DNA from: Marinovum sp034669705
Lineage (GTDB): Bacteria; Pseudomonadota; Alphaproteobacteria; Rhodobacterales; Rhodobacteraceae
Direction: 5' to 3'
Assembly (NCBI RefSeq): GCF_034669705.1
Contig: NZ_JAXMOR010000003.1
Coordinates: forward strand, 171,471 to 235,470
DNA length: 64,000 bases
Shown here piece by piece: positions 34,180 through 47,234 of this stretch (within the stretch, counting starts at the first letter, position 1; the number at the start of each line of letters is the position of its first letter). A program made the translations under genes and the position numbers. The notes under the pieces are model-generated. The model was not told where the DNA came from, ran no database searches, and was given only the letters and a program-made list of their open reading frames with translations.

Positions 34180-35832
34180 TCAGTCCCGTGCCTCTTCGGT
34201 CGCTTGCGCGGCCTCATCGGCAGTGGCGTCGTCGTCGCCGTCTTCTTCGCTGTCGTCGTCCGCGGTTTCCAGATCGGCCGGATCAACCCAGCCCAGCTCG
34301 ACCCGCGCGGTCATCACCAGCGCCTGCGCTTCCTCGAGCGAAACCTCGAAGGGTTCGAGCAGGCCGTCGTCCTTGATGCGCTCGCCATTTGCCGTGGTCC
34401 AGCCGCCGGCCAGTTCCCAATCGGCGCAGGTGGCGAAGTCCTCGAGGGTCTTGATGCCATCCTTGGCGAGAACCTCGATCATTTGGGGTGTCAGACCGTC
34501 AAAGTCAATAAGGCTGTCCTCGGCACCCAGTTCGCGGGCGTTTTCCAGCGCCTTCTTGGCCTGCGCCTCAAGGTGTTCGCGGGCCCGGGTCTGCAGCTCG
34601 GCGGCGGTGTCTTCGTCGACGCCGTCGATCACCAGCAGTTCGTCCTGTTCGACATAAGCCACCTCTTCGAGATTGGTGAAGCCTTCCGAGACCAGCAACT
34701 GGGCAAAGAATTCGTCAAGGTCGAGCGTGTCCATGAACAGCTGCGTGCGCTCTTCGAATTCCTTCTGACGGCGAGCCGATTCTTCGGCCTCGGTCATGAT
34801 GTCGATGTCGAGACCGGTGAGCTGCGAGGCCAGTCGCACGTTCTGGCCGCGACGGCCGATGGCCAGCGACAGCTGCTCTTCCGGCACCACGACCTCGATG
34901 CGCTCGGCTTCCTCGTCGAGCACCACCTTGGTGACCTCGGCCGGCTGCAGCGCGTTCACCAGGAAGGTAGGCTGGTCTTCGTTCCATGGGATGATGTCGA
35001 TTTTCTCGCCCTGAAGCTCGTTCACCACGGCCTGCACGCGGCTGCCGCGCATACCGACGCAGGCGCCGACCGGGTCGATCGAGCCGTCATAGGAAATCAC
35101 GGCGATCTTGGCGCGCGATCCCGGGTCGCGGGCGACGGCCTTGATCTCGATGATGCCGTCGTAGATCTCGGGCACTTCCATCTTGAACAGCTCGGCCATG
35201 AATTCGGGCGCGGTGCGGCTGAGGAAGATCTGCGGGCCACGGGCCTCGCGGCGCACATCCTTGATGTAGCAGCGGATGCGGTCGTTCGGGCGATAGCTTT
35301 CGCGGCCGATCTTCTCGTTGCGGCGCAGGATCGCCTCGCCGCGGCCCACGTCGACGATGACGTTGCCGTATTCCTCGCGCTTGACCTGGCCGTTGATGAT
35401 GGTGCCGGCGCGGTCCTTGAATTCCTCGAACTGGCGGTCGCGCTCGGCTTCACGGACCTTCTGCAGGATCACCTGCTTGGCCGATTGCGCCGCGATCCGG
35501 CCCATTTCCACCGGCGGCACTTCCTCGACGTATTGGTCACCGACCTTGGGCTCGGCCATGTACTGCTTGGCCTGTTCGACGGTCATCTCGGCCTGATAGT
35601 TCTCGAGCTCTTCCTCCTCGACCACCGTGCGCACGCGGGTAAAAGTCGCCCGGCCGGTGCGGCGGTCGATCGAGACGCGGATGTCCATCTCGGAGCCGTA
35701 GCGGCTCTTGGCCGCGCGGGCGAGGGATTCCTCCATCGCCTCGACCACGAGACCGGGGTCGATCATCTTTTCGCGCGCCACCGCCTCCGCGGTCTGCAAA
35801 AGCTCGAGTTGGTTGGCTGAGGTGATTGCCAT
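34180..35832 (-). CDS. nusA: Transcription termination/antitermination factor NusA
   Basis: This 550-residue RNA polymerase-binding elongation factor has an N-terminal polymerase-binding domain (1-125), an S1 domain, and two KH domains (GACVGMRGSRVQAVVNEL near 270 and AIGRRGQNVRLASQL near 335). Its acidic C-terminus contains helix-hairpin-helix-like repeats and ends in a Glu/Asp/Ala-rich tail. The length is that of proteobacterial NusA with a C-terminal extension. Its start codon overlaps the rimP stop by one base (TAATG), implying coupled translation. Confidence 0.97.
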   Translation of the reverse strand: MAITSANQLELLQTAEAVAREKMIDPGLVVEAMEESLARAAKSRYGSEMDIRVSIDRRTGRATFTRVRTVVEEEELENYQAEMTVEQAKQYMAEPKVGDQYVEEVPPVEMGRIAAQSAKQVILQKVREAERDRQFEEFKDRAGTIINGQVKREEYGNVIVDVGRGEAILRRNEKIGRESYRPNDRIRCYIKDVRREARGPQIFLSRTAPEFMAELFKMEVPEIYDGIIEIKAVARDPGSRAKIAVISYDGSIDPVGACVGMRGSRVQAVVNELQGEKIDIIPWNEDQPTFLVNALQPAEVTKVVLDEEAERIEVVVPEEQLSLAIGRRGQNVRLASQLTGLDIDIMTEAEESARRQKEFEERTQLFMDTLDLDEFFAQLLVSEGFTNLEEVAYVEQDELLVIDGVDEDTAAELQTRAREHLEAQAKKALENARELGAEDSLIDFDGLTPQMIEVLAKDGIKTLEDFATCADWELAGGWTTANGERIKDDGLLEPFEVSLEEAQALVMTARVELGWVDPADLETADDDSEEDGDDDATADEAAQATEEARD

Positions 35833-36446
35833 TATTCTTTCTCCTCTTGAGACGCCGCTTCTTCGGTCTCGATCTCGTCAAACTTGGTTTCGTCCACTTC
35901 CGCCGCCTTACGCTGGCGCAGCATTTCGCGGATCAGCTCGTCGGTCATGACCAGCTTGGCATCGCTCAGCCAGTCGAAGGTCAACCCCAGGGTCACGGTC
36001 TCTTCACCTTCGCTGGAGCCGTCGACGTTGATCAGCACCTCGTCGCCCTCGACGCCGGCCAGCACGCCCTTGAACCGGCGGCGGCCGTCAATCAGCTCGG
36101 TGGTCTCGAGTTTGGCCTCATATCCCTCGAAAGTCTCGAAATCCTTGAGCCGGGTCAGCGGCCGGTCGATGCCGGGGCTGGAGACCTCGAGCGTATAGGT
36201 GTCGAGAATCGGGTCCTCGACGTCGAGCGTGGCACTGACGGCGTTGGAAATCGCGGCGCATTCGTCGACTTCAATGCCGCCCGTGGGGCGTTCGGCCATG
36301 ATCTGCAGCGTCTGGGACTTGCCGCTCATCAGCCGGATGCGGACCAGCTCAAATCCCATATCCTCAATCACCGGCCCGATAATCTCGGCCAGACGGCGGT
36401 CGATCGCGGCTTTGGCGATCAGGGTATTCGACAGAATATCACTCAT
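35832..36446 (-). CDS. rimP: Ribosome maturation factor RimP
   Basis: This 204-residue protein assists maturation of the 30S subunit. It has the RimP N-terminal domain (E-D-M-G-F-E-L-V, then D-E-C-A-A-I-S) and the S-S-P-G-I-D-R-P-L motif near 96-104, followed by the Sm-like C-terminal domain and an acidic tail. The start is the ATG at 36444-36446; the longer open frame runs into the terminator hairpin upstream. It is the first gene of the operon. Confidence 0.95.
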   Translation of the reverse strand: MSDILSNTLIAKAAIDRRLAEIIGPVIEDMGFELVRIRLMSGKSQTLQIMAERPTGGIEVDECAAISNAVSATLDVEDPILDTYTLEVSSPGIDRPLTRLKDFETFEGYEAKLETTELIDGRRRFKGVLAGVEGDEVLINVDGSSEGEETVTLGLTFDWLSDAKLVMTDELIREMLRQRKAAEVDETKFDEIETEEAASQEEKE

Positions 36447-36482
36447 GCGGGGTCCTGCGGGTTCGTCCCGGCGAACGGGCAC

Positions 36483-36505
36483 AAAAAAACGGGCGCGCGG
36501 CCCGT
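36483..36505 (-). terminator. Intrinsic terminator after the NDUFA9-like gene
   Basis: On the minus strand: ACGGGC, loop CGCGC, GCCCGT, then seven T. It lies between the NDUFA9-like gene and rimP and would separate the two transcripts, leaving the rimP promoter in the 36-nt stretch that follows. Confidence 0.85.
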
Positions 36506-36654
36506 CGAACTTATCCGGTGGAACTTCGGGTGTGGCCCGACGCGCCGCTGTTGAAGGGCGATATACGCGCTGAAGCCCGCCGGCGCAAGGGGGCAGGGCG
36601 CAGCTTCTTGCCGCAGGCGCTGGCACGCGCCTGCCGGCGAGGCGCGGCGCCCGG

Positions 36655-37641
36655 TTATTTGCTGCCGAGCCGCCCGGCCGATTCCTTGATCGCGTCGTAT
36701 TGCCCGGCAGGGCGGAATCGCCAGAGGTAATCGGGCAGCACCGCCTCCGTCGAGGTCGGGCGAATGCCCAGATCGGCCAGCCCGCGGGCGCCATCCGAGA
36801 CGACGTTGTCCTGCCGCAGGGTGATCACCTGGTCGCGGGTCAGGATCCCGTTGCCGAACAGGCCCAAGGTCAGTTTCGACAGCAGGTCGAGGCCGCTAGC
36901 CATGATCCGGGCCAGCCAGAACGGCATGTCGAGCACCAGCCGGCGCCGACGGATCACCGCCAGCATCTCCTGCATCAGGTCGCGAAAGCTGGCCACGTCG
37001 GGCCCGCCCAGCTCGTAGATGCCGCCGGGTGCCTTGCCCGCCGCGCCAAGCGCCGCGGCGGCGGCCACGTCACCGACGTAGACCGGCTGGAATTTCGTGT
37101 CGCCGCCGACCACCGGCAGGATCGGACCCATGCGGGACATCCCGGCAAAGCGGTTGAAGAACGCATCCTCGGCGCCGAAAATCACCGAGGGCCGCAGGAT
37201 CATCGCGCCCGGCATGTGTTCGAGCACTGCAGCTTCGCCCTCGCCCTTGGTGCGTTGGTAGTCGCTTTCGGACTCGGCATTGGCGCCGATCGCCGAGATC
37301 TGCACCATCCGCGCCACGCCGCTCTCGGCGGCGATCCGCGCCACCCGGCCGGCGCCCTCGGCCTGCACCGCGTCGAAGTTGTTCTTGCCGGTCGCATCGA
37401 AGGTGCCGACGCAGTTGACCACCGCCTCGGCGCCCTGCATCACCTGCCGCACGCTGGTGTCATCGCGGATGTTGCACAGCACCGGCTCGACCTGGCCCAC
37501 CACACCATAGGTCCGCACGTAGGTCGCGTCGTTCGGGCGCCGGCAGGCCACGCGCACCCGCCAGCCCTCCTTGGCCAGCTGTCGCGCAATATATCGGCCG
37601 ACAAAGCCGGAGCCGCCGTAGATCGTGACCAGTCTGGACAT
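36655..37641 (-). CDS. NDUFA9-like complex I accessory NAD(P)-binding protein
   Basis: This 328-residue extended short-chain dehydrogenase has the Rossmann motif G-G-S-G-F-V-G at 9-15 at the very N-terminus. It lacks a clear catalytic YxxxK, typical of the atypical SDR group that includes mitochondrial NDUFA9. In alphaproteobacteria this homologue is found with, or linked to, NADH:ubiquinone oxidoreductase, where it binds a nucleotide structurally. A hydrophobic segment near 245-265 could rest on the membrane. It is transcribed alone and ends at the hairpin at 36483-36505. Confidence 0.85.
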   Translation of the reverse strand: MSRLVTIYGGSGFVGRYIARQLAKEGWRVRVACRRPNDATYVRTYGVVGQVEPVLCNIRDDTSVRQVMQGAEAVVNCVGTFDATGKNNFDAVQAEGAGRVARIAAESGVARMVQISAIGANAESESDYQRTKGEGEAAVLEHMPGAMILRPSVIFGAEDAFFNRFAGMSRMGPILPVVGGDTKFQPVYVGDVAAAAALGAAGKAPGGIYELGGPDVASFRDLMQEMLAVIRRRRLVLDMPFWLARIMASGLDLLSKLTLGLFGNGILTRDQVITLRQDNVVSDGARGLADLGIRPTSTEAVLPDYLWRFRPAGQYDAIKESAGRLGSK

Positions 37642-37743
37642 CGGAGCCTCGCTTTTTTCGATGCTTACAGGGAATATAACCGGGCCTGTGGTGTGACAAG
37701 CAAAGAAGCTGCCGGCTGTTTCGCATTTCTTTCAGATTCTGCG

Positions 37744-37772
37744 TTGACACTCCCTGTGGCTCAATTTAAACG
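37744..37772 (+). promoter_or_regulatory. Promoter of tRNA-Leu
   Basis: A consensus -35 TTGACA is at 37744-37749, and a -10-like TTTAAA/TTAAAC at 37765-37771, 15-17 nt downstream. This places transcription start about 15 nt before the tRNA 5' end at 37790. Confidence 0.6.
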
Positions 37773-37789
37773 CCTGCCTCACGACACCT

Positions 37790-37875
37790 GCCCAGGTGGC
37801 GGAATGGTAGACGCGCTAGCTTCAGGTGCTAGTGTCCGTATGGACGTGGAGGTTCGAGTCCTCTCCTGGGCACCA
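37790..37875 (+). tRNA. tRNA-Leu (anticodon CAG)
   Basis: The acceptor stem GCCCAGG pairs with CCTGGGC and is followed by the encoded A-CCA at 37872-37875. The anticodon stem CTAGC/GCTAG encloses the loop TTCAGGT, giving anticodon CAG, which reads the CUG codon dominant in this high-GC genome. A long variable arm (class II) and a T-arm GGTTCGAGTCC confirm leucine identity. It is free-standing between the NDUFA9-like and receiver genes. Confidence 0.96.
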
Positions 37876-38004
37876 CTCTTCCCTCGCAGCAGATTGCTTG
37901 CAGGATGGGGCGAGGCAGGGTCGATCCGCCGAGAGACGGCGCCAAGTCCACTGCCAGTCCCGACGACACACACCAAGCAGACAGGCGCGGGCCAGTCCAA
38001 GCGC

Positions 38005-38355
38005 CTATCCCAGCATCTCGCCCACCGTACGCAGCAGCTCCTGTGGCCGGAACGGCTTGGCCATCCGCTGCGCACTCTGCAATTCCGGGGGAAAGGCGCT
38101 GGGCTCGTAGCCGCTCAGCAACACGAAGGGCACGCCAAGCTCTCGCAGGCGCTGGGCCACCGGCAGGCTGGTCTCGCCGCGACCGAGGTTGACGTCCAGC
38201 ACCGCCGCGTCCGGGGTGTCGTCGGCCAGCATTGCCTCGGCCTCGCGGACCGAGTGGCACAGGCCGAAAAGGCCAAAGCCGCCTTCCTCGAGCGTCGTGC
38301 CGACGTCGAGTGCCAGCAACGGATCATCGTCAAGCACAAGGATGCGGCCGGTCAT
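38005..38355 (-). CDS. Single-domain response regulator
   Basis: The 116-residue protein is a bare receiver: acidic pocket L-D-D-D at 8-11, phospho-acceptor Asp near 54 (VLDVN) and conserved Lys in R-M-A-K-P-F near 95. There is no output domain. Its ATG overlaps the stop of the large CheB-CheR-kinase gene (ATGA), so it is produced with it and is the obvious partner of that HWE kinase. Such single receivers often act as phosphate sinks or relay proteins to a histidine phosphotransferase or regulator elsewhere. Confidence 0.9.
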   Translation of the reverse strand: MTGRILVLDDDPLLALDVGTTLEEGGFGLFGLCHSVREAEAMLADDTPDAAVLDVNLGRGETSLPVAQRLRELGVPFVLLSGYEPSAFPPELQSAQRMAKPFRPQELLRTVGEMLG

Positions 38356-41300
38356 GTCGGCACCGTAAACGATGTCAGTCCCGCGGCCGGGATCGAGAAC
38401 TCGTAGGCGACGCCAGACGGTTCGAAACGGACGTCCATCTTTCCCTCCAGTTGCGTTTCAACGGCACTGCGGATGACCGTGCTGCCAAATCCCTTGGCCT
38501 CGGGCTCGGAGACCAGGGTCAAACCGCTCTCGATCCACCTAAGCCGCAAGCCGGTTTCGTCAATGTCCCACGCCACGTCGAGCCGCCCGCCGGGGCGCGA
38601 CAGCGCGCCGTATTTCGCCGCGTTGGTCGCCAGCTCGTGCACCGCAAGCGCCAGCGACTGCGCCGCCGCCGGGCCGACCTGCACGGGCGGGCCCTTGGTG
38701 TCATACTGGTTGAATTCGCCGGAGCCATAGGCCTCGAGCTCGTCGCGCACCAGCCGCTTCAAGTCGATGCCGTCCCAATTCATCTGTGCCAGCGCCGAAT
38801 GGGTGCGCGACAGCGACTGGATGCGGGCGGCAAAGACCGACTGGAACTCGCGGAAGCTGCCGGTGGTGCGGCCGGTCATCCGGGCAATGGTATTGACCAG
38901 CGACAGGATGTTCTTGACCCGGTGGTCGAGCTCGGCCGAGATCACCTTGTTGCGCTCTTCCCAGCGCTTGCGTTCGTCGATGTCGATGGCGGCGATGTAA
39001 TAGCCCTCGTGGCGGCCCTCGGCGTTGCGCGGCGCGCAATGCATCAGGAAGGTGCGCTCGCCATGGCCGGGGATCGGCAGCAGGGTCTCGAACCGCACCG
39101 CGCCGTCGCGGGCATCGGGGCTGGCGGCCCTCAGCGCCTCGATGGCGGCGGTGCCAAAGACGGTCTCGAGCGGGGCATTGCGCACCTCGTCGACCACAAG
39201 GCCCATGCGCTCGAACGTGCGGTTCGACATGCCGATGCGGAAGCCGTCGTCGACCAGAGCCACCATCACCGGCAGACCGTCGATCAGGTCCTGCAGCGCC
39301 TGGGTCTCGCGTTCGCGCAGGCGCTGGGTTTCCGAGTGGTTGATCGCCAGCCAGAGGATCTTGGCCACGGTGCGCAGATAGTTGCGTTCCTCTTCGTTGA
39401 AGTTGCAGCCCGCGTCGCGCCAGGCACAGAGCACGCCGCGCGGCGCCTGTGGCGTGCCGATGCAGAGGCAGACACCGCAGGTCACCCCGGTGTCGCCGAG
39501 GATCTGCGTCGCGGCAAAGCGCTGCTCGGCGGTGATGTCGTCGACCTCGACCAGTTGTTGCCGTCCGAGGGTGAAGCCGAGATGCTGATCGGGATCGTTG
39601 GCCGACATCGCGTGGCCCGCCACCCCGCGCGGCCAGCCGCGGCCGGCCACCAGCCTGAACTGGCTCCGGTCGGGGGTCAGGAGCTGGACCTCGACCACCC
39701 GGGTCTCGAGGTGATCGGCGATGTCGTTGACGATCCTGTCGTACAGCTCGTCCAGCGCGCCGGGGCTCAGGGCCAGCTCGCTGAGCTCGGCGATGCTGGC
39801 CTGGCGCACCGCCTGCACCGCCAGCCGCTCCGAGGCGACGCGGATCCGCTGGACGTCGGAATAGGTGATCACCACGCCCTGGATCTGATCCTTGCGGGTG
39901 CGATAGGGGACGATGCGGCGCAGGTAGGAGTAATCGGCGCCGGAGATCTCGCGCTCGGCCGGTTCCAGCGACTCGAGCACCCGGCGGGCGTCGGGCAGCA
40001 GCATCTCGTCCTCGACCTTGAAGTTCAGCTCGGTGATCGGCCGGCCGACGTCGGCATCGCGGATTGCGACCAACTCGGTGGTTCTGGCGGAAAACCGGCG
40101 GATCGTCAGGTCGGTATCAAGAAACAGCGTCGCGATGTCGGTCGAGGAGATCAGGTTGGTCAGGTCGTCGTTGGTCGCCTCCAGCTCGCGCACCTTCTCC
40201 TCGAGCTCGGTGTTGATCGTCGACAGCTCCTCGTTGAGCGACTGCAGCTCCTCGCGCGAGGTCTCGAGCTCCTCGTTCGAGCTTTGCAATTCCTCGTTGG
40301 CGCTCAGCACCTCTTCGTTGGCGGCCTGCAGCTCCTCGCTCGAGGCCTCGCCCTGTTCGATCACCGATTGCAGCTCGTGACGCAGGGCGTCCATCTCCTT
40401 TTGGTAGTCGAAGCTCGGCGCGTCCTGCGAGGCCGGTGCTCCCGGCACGGTCGCCGCGGGGTCGAGGGTGACGAAATACACCAGGTATTCGCGGCCCGAC
40501 CGGCCATCGAGCGGATCGACCACGATCTTGCCCGGTCCGCCGCTCTGATCTGTGCCGAGCACCGGTGCCTCGCTCGGCTGGTTGGAATTGCGCGCGGCGC
40601 TCAGCGCCGACCAGGCCGGCGTCTGGAAGGGCGGGGCGAGCAGCGTCGGCAGGCTGCCGGACATCGCGCCGGACGAGAAGTCCAAGACCTCCTTGAGATC
40701 GCCGTGCATCCGTTTGATCTCGAAGTTCTGGTCGACCAGCACCGCCGGCGGCGCGAAGCGCTGCAGCATTGCCCGCACCACGTGATCGGCGCCGGAGACC
40801 TCTTCTTTCAGACCGGCGGTGGCGGCGCGCGGACCGCCGGCCCAGCGCCCGGCCGGGCGGGTCGGCATCCGGCGCTCGGTATCGGTGCGGCGAAAGATTC
40901 GGTTGCGCTTGTCGACCGGGGTGAACCAGGGATCGGCCCGCTCAGCGCCCTCGGACAGGCCGAGCATCAGGAACCCGTTGGGCTTGAGCGAGAAATGAAA
41001 GGTCTCGAAGATCCGCTTCTGCGCCGAGGGCTCGAGATAGATCAGCAGGTTGCGACAGGAAATCAGGTCGAGCCCCGAGAACGGCGGGTCGCTGACCGCG
41101 TTCTGCACCGCGAAGACCAGCTTTTCACGCAGCCGCGGCCGCACCCGCACCTCGTGGCCCAGCCGTTCGAACCAGGTCTCGACCCGGTCGGCGGCAACAT
41201 CATCGACCGCCGAGGCAGGATAACGGCCCAGGCGGGCCTGTTCGACCGCGTCCCGGTTGAGGTCACTGGCAAAGATCAGCGGCCGGATGTCCTTGCCGGT

Positions 41301-42298
41301 GCGCTGGATGCGCTCCATCAGGATCATGCCAAGGGTATAGGCCTCTTCGCCGGTGGAACAGCCGGCGGCCCAGGCGCGGATGGTGTCGCCGTCTGACATC
41401 GCCGACAGCACCGGGTCGATGGCCTCCTTGGCGATGGTTTCCCACGCCGCGGGATCGCGGAAGAAGCGGGTGACACCGATCATCAGGTCCTTGACCAGCA
41501 GTTCGCGCTCGCGGCCGGTCCGCTCCAGCAACTCGACATAGGCGGCGAGGCTGTCGACATCGGATATCCCCATCCGGCGGCGGATGCGGCGACCGACGGT
41601 GCCGGGCTTGTATTCGCTGAAGTCAAAACCGTTGCGGTCGTTGAGGAGGCGCAGCACCTGGCCGATCTCGGCGTGATGGCGTTCGGCAAACCCCTGGCCG
41701 GCGCTCTCGGGCTCGGTGCCGCTGACGTGCTGCGCCAGCCGGGCGATGGTCCGCGGCAGCGCTGCCGCCGCGGCGACATGGTCGACCAGCCCGGTATTGA
41801 TCGCCGAGCGCGGCATGCCGTCGAACTCGGCCTCCTCCGGATCCTGCACCAGCACCGCGCCGCCGGCGCTCTTGATGTCGCGAATGCCCTGGGTGGCATC
41901 GCTGCCGGTGCCCGAGAGCACCACCCCCACGGCGTTGGGCCCGAAGCGCTCGGCGATCTGGCGGAACAGGTGGTCGATCGGGGTGCGGTGCAGGCGGTCT
42001 TCGGGCGGCGGGACCAGCCTGAGAAGGCCGCCCTCGGCGATCTCGACATAGGTGCCGGGCGGGGTGACGTGGATGGTATCGGGCCGCAGCCTTTCGCCCT
42101 CGGCCGCCTCGCGCACCTCGAGCGCGGTGGTCTTGTCGAGCAGCGCGGTGAGCCGGCTCTCGCGGTCGGGGTCGAGATGCTGCAGCACGATCACCGACCC
42201 GCCCAGACGCTTTGGAAACTCGGCCAGAAAGGCCCGCAGCGCAGCCAGTCCGCCGGCCGAGGCGCCGACGCCGATCATCAGCTTCGGGCCGGTCCCGG

Positions 42299-42302
<4 letters not shown>
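38352..42302 (-). CDS. CheB-CheR-PAS/GAF-HWE histidine kinase fusion
   Basis: This giant cytoplasmic signalling protein has about 1316 residues. It begins with a CheB methylesterase domain (about 9-190) with Ser in G-A-S-A-G-G, His in L-Q-H and Asp in G-S-D, all present. A CheR methyltransferase domain follows (about 215-480; SAM motif A-A-G-C-S-T-G-E-E near 312, N-L-L-I-Y-L near 420). Next come a heptad coiled coil (about 634-704), a PAS domain, a GAF-like segment (about 850-980), another PAS, and a C-terminal HWE/HisKA_2 kinase (phospho-His in E-L-D-H-R-V-K-N near 1124). CheB has no receiver. The GTG at 42300-42302 overlaps the upstream stop (GTGA), with an ATG at 42278 as alternative. Its substrate is unknown; no chemoreceptor is near. 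Confidence 0.92.
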
Positions 42303-44881
<2,579 letters not shown>

Positions 44882-44967
44882 CAGGCAGGCCCGGCCAAAA
44901 AAAGCGCGTGTGTTTTCAACGTTCAACCTCTATCAACTTAGCGGACATTGCAATTGGTCAAGTAAAA

Positions 44968-45345
44968 ATGGCGATAGTGCTTCTGGCAGATGACGACCCC
45001 GATTACCGCGACGCCTTTGCCGTGGCGCTGGAGGCCGTGGGGCACCGCGTGACGACGGTCGCCTCGGGGGCCGAGGTCAAGGCCGCGATTGCCGCAGACC
45101 TGCCCGATATCGTGTTCCTCGACGTGCTGATGCCCGGCGGCGGCGCGATCAGCCTGATCCATGAAATCCACGGCACCCATCCCGGCTTGCCGGTGGTGGT
45201 GATTACCGGCAATGCCGCGGTCTTTTCCTCGCCGATCGTCACCGAGGGGATGCGCGGCGCTGATGCGCGGATCCCGAAATCGGTCTCGTTGGGCGAAATC
45301 AGCCAGATCATCGACTCGCTGCTGGCCAGGACCAATCCCGCCTGA
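44968..45345 (+). CDS. Single-domain response regulator
   Basis: This 125-residue receiver has acidic pocket D-D-D at 8-10, acceptor Asp near 52 (FLDVLMPG), a Thr in V-I-T-G near 84 and Lys in I-P-K-S near 109. The C-terminus ends right after the last helix, so there is no output domain. It is divergent from the CheB-CheR-PAS gene (86 nt between starts), and its 3' end lies 5 nt from the convergent hybrid kinase. The frame is open far upstream, but the ATG at 44968 gives the receiver N-terminus. Confidence 0.9.
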   Translation: MAIVLLADDDPDYRDAFAVALEAVGHRVTTVASGAEVKAAIAADLPDIVFLDVLMPGGGAISLIHEIHGTHPGLPVVVITGNAAVFSSPIVTEGMRGADARIPKSVSLGEISQIIDSLLARTNPA

Positions 45346-45350
45346 TCCGG

Positions 45351-47234
45351 TCATGCCGGCGACATCCGCGCGGTGACCTGGTCCAGCGCCTCGGCCAGGT
45401 CCTTGAGGTCGACCGGCTTGCGCAGGAACGGGCCGTCCGGTGCGCCGGCGCGCTCGGAGTCCTCGGCATAGCCCGACATGTAGACCACCCCGAGACCGGG
45501 CCGCAGCGCTCTCGCCTGTCGCGCCAGGCCAAAGCCGTCGCGCTCTCCGGGCAGCATGACGTCGGTCAGCAGCACATCTGCCGCAAGGCCGTCGCGCAGC
45601 GCCGCCAGCGCCGGGGCGCCGCTCTCGAAGGCGGTCACCTCATGGCCCAGGGTCGTCAGCATCAACTGCATCGCCTCGCGAAACTGCGGCATGTCCTCGA
45701 CCAGGAGCAGCCGCAGCCGCGGGGCCTCGGTGGGCCAGGCGGGGCCGCGGGGGCCCTCGGGCGACCGCACCTGTCGCGCCTCCGGCAGGATGAGAACCAC
45801 CGAGGTGCCCTGACCGGGGGTCGAGCGCATGGCGAAATCGCCGCCCGACGCCGCGCAGAAGGCCGCCACCGAGGACAGGCCGAGACCGGTGCCGCCAGAG
45901 CCCTCCTTGGTGGTAAAGAACGGATCGGCCGCGCGTTCGAGCACCGGCGGCGTCATGCCCGGACCGTTGTCGGACAGGGTGATCTCGATCATGCCCTCGT
46001 CGTCCCGCCGCCGCGCCGCGACGGTGATGCGGTCGCCGGTGCTGGCGGCCTTGATGGCGTCGCGGGCGTTGAAGGTCAGGTTGAGCAGGGCGTTCTCGAG
46101 CTGGCCGGGATCGCAGAACACCGAGAGATCGGCGACGCCCGTGGTATCGACCTCGAGCGCGCCAAAGGTTTCCCCGAAGGTCAGCGCCATCACCTGCTCG
46201 ACCAGCGGCCGCAGCCGCACCGCGGTGGCCACACCGGGCTCGCGGCGGGCAAAGGCCAGGGTGCGCGCCGCCAGGTCGGCGCCGCGGCTGGCGGCCTGCA
46301 GGATCGCGTCGAGCCGCGCCCAGACGGTCTCGGGGTCGCGGGTCAGGCTGGCGACCTCGGCCTGCAGCCGGACGATGCCGATGATATTGGCAAAGTCATG
46401 TGCCAGCCCGCCGGCCATCTGGCCCAGCGAATCCATCCGCTGCGCCGCCTCGATCCGCAGCTCGGCCTCGCGCGCCTCGGTGATGTCCGAGACCACGCCG
46501 TTGAGCCGCATGACCGCGCCGTTCGGGCCGGTGAGCGGCGCGCCGTCGGCGGCGATCCAGCGAATCTCGCCGTCGCTGCGCCGGATCTGGCATTGCACCC
46601 GATAGGCCCTGTGCTTGCGGATCGCGGTTTCCACCAGGGTGCGCACCCGGTCGCGGTCGGGCTCGACCACATGGCTTATGAAACTGTCGAGCGACCAGTC
46701 CGGCAGCCGGGTGTCGTAGCCAAAGATCGCGTCATGGCGGTCAGAGCGCCAGGTGGTGTTGGTCTCGACATCGAATTCCCAGATCCCGATGCCGGCCGCC
46801 TCGAGCGCGAAATTCATCCGCGCCTCGGCCCGCTGCCGGCTGGCCAGCTCGTCGTTGAGCCGCTGCAGCTGGCTGGCATGCTGGACAAAGGGTTCCTCGT
46901 CCCCGATGTCCGCCAGGATCAGCACGTCAGCGCCCTCGGCGCCGTCGCGCCTCACGCCGCGCGCCCTGCCGTGGACCGCACGCTGGCCGTTCATCAGCCG
47001 CAGCGGCGTCCAGTTCGACGAGGCCGAGGCCTGCGACAGCAGCGCGCGCAGCGATTGCCGCCGGCCATACCAGCCCGAGAGGCTCTCGAGCGGCGCGTCG
47101 CTTTTCGAAAACAGCCGCCGGCCCTCGGCATTGGCATGGATCACCCGCCCGTCTGCCGGATCGGCGATGACCGTGGCTGCGGGGTGCGCCTCGAGCACCA
47201 GCCGCGCGATGCGGGCTTCATCGGTCTCGCTCAA
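45351..47234 (-). CDS. PAS hybrid histidine kinase with C-terminal receiver
   Basis: This is a soluble hybrid kinase of about 627 residues: a PAS-like domain at about 10-100, a coiled linker, then a PAS/PAC at about 150-260 (GIWEFDVET, then VVSDITEARE). The HisKA-type box has the acceptor His near 278 in G-L-A-H-D-F-A-N. The HATPase has F-N-A-R-D-A-I, D-N-G-P-G-M and G-T-G-L-G-L. A receiver occupies about 508-627 (LLVED; acceptor Asp in L-L-T-D-V-M-L-P-G). The start is the TTG at 47232-47234 overlapping the upstream stop (TTGA), because the longer frame runs through the neighbouring gene in Arg/Pro-rich translation. It is coupled to the cysteine-containing sensor gene and is its likely signalling partner. 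Confidence 0.9.
   Translation of the reverse strand: MSETDEARIARLVLEAHPAATVIADPADGRVIHANAEGRRLFSKSDAPLESLSGWYGRRQSLRALLSQASASSNWTPLRLMNGQRAVHGRARGVRRDGAEGADVLILADIGDEEPFVQHASQLQRLNDELASRQRAEARMNFALEAAGIGIWEFDVETNTTWRSDRHDAIFGYDTRLPDWSLDSFISHVVEPDRDRVRTLVETAIRKHRAYRVQCQIRRSDGEIRWIAADGAPLTGPNGAVMRLNGVVSDITEAREAELRIEAAQRMDSLGQMAGGLAHDFANIIGIVRLQAEVASLTRDPETVWARLDAILQAASRGADLAARTLAFARREPGVATAVRLRPLVEQVMALTFGETFGALEVDTTGVADLSVFCDPGQLENALLNLTFNARDAIKAASTGDRITVAARRRDDEGMIEITLSDNGPGMTPPVLERAADPFFTTKEGSGGTGLGLSSVAAFCAASGGDFAMRSTPGQGTSVVLILPEARQVRSPEGPRGPAWPTEAPRLRLLLVEDMPQFREAMQLMLTTLGHEVTAFESGAPALAALRDGLAADVLLTDVMLPGERDGFGLARQARALRPGLGVVYMSGYAEDSERAGAPDGPFLRKPVDLKDLAEALDQVTARMSPA

Noticed and set aside
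37790..38004. tRNA gene considered as an integration site for a genomic island (signalling block next to it)
   Set aside because: I could find no direct repeat of the tRNA 3' end downstream, no integrase gene, and no composition shift by eye.
38232..41396. 1054-residue open frame antisense to the CheB-CheR-HWE gene
   Set aside because: Reverse-frame artefact: no motifs, Gln/His/Arg/Gly-rich, and the opposite strand has an unmistakable multidomain protein.
44882..44967. Possible EcfG (GGAAC-N-CGTT) promoter between the CheB-CheR gene and the receiver
   Set aside because: GTTGAACG-type sequence is present, but no GGAAC with the correct spacing to CGTT could be found on either strand.
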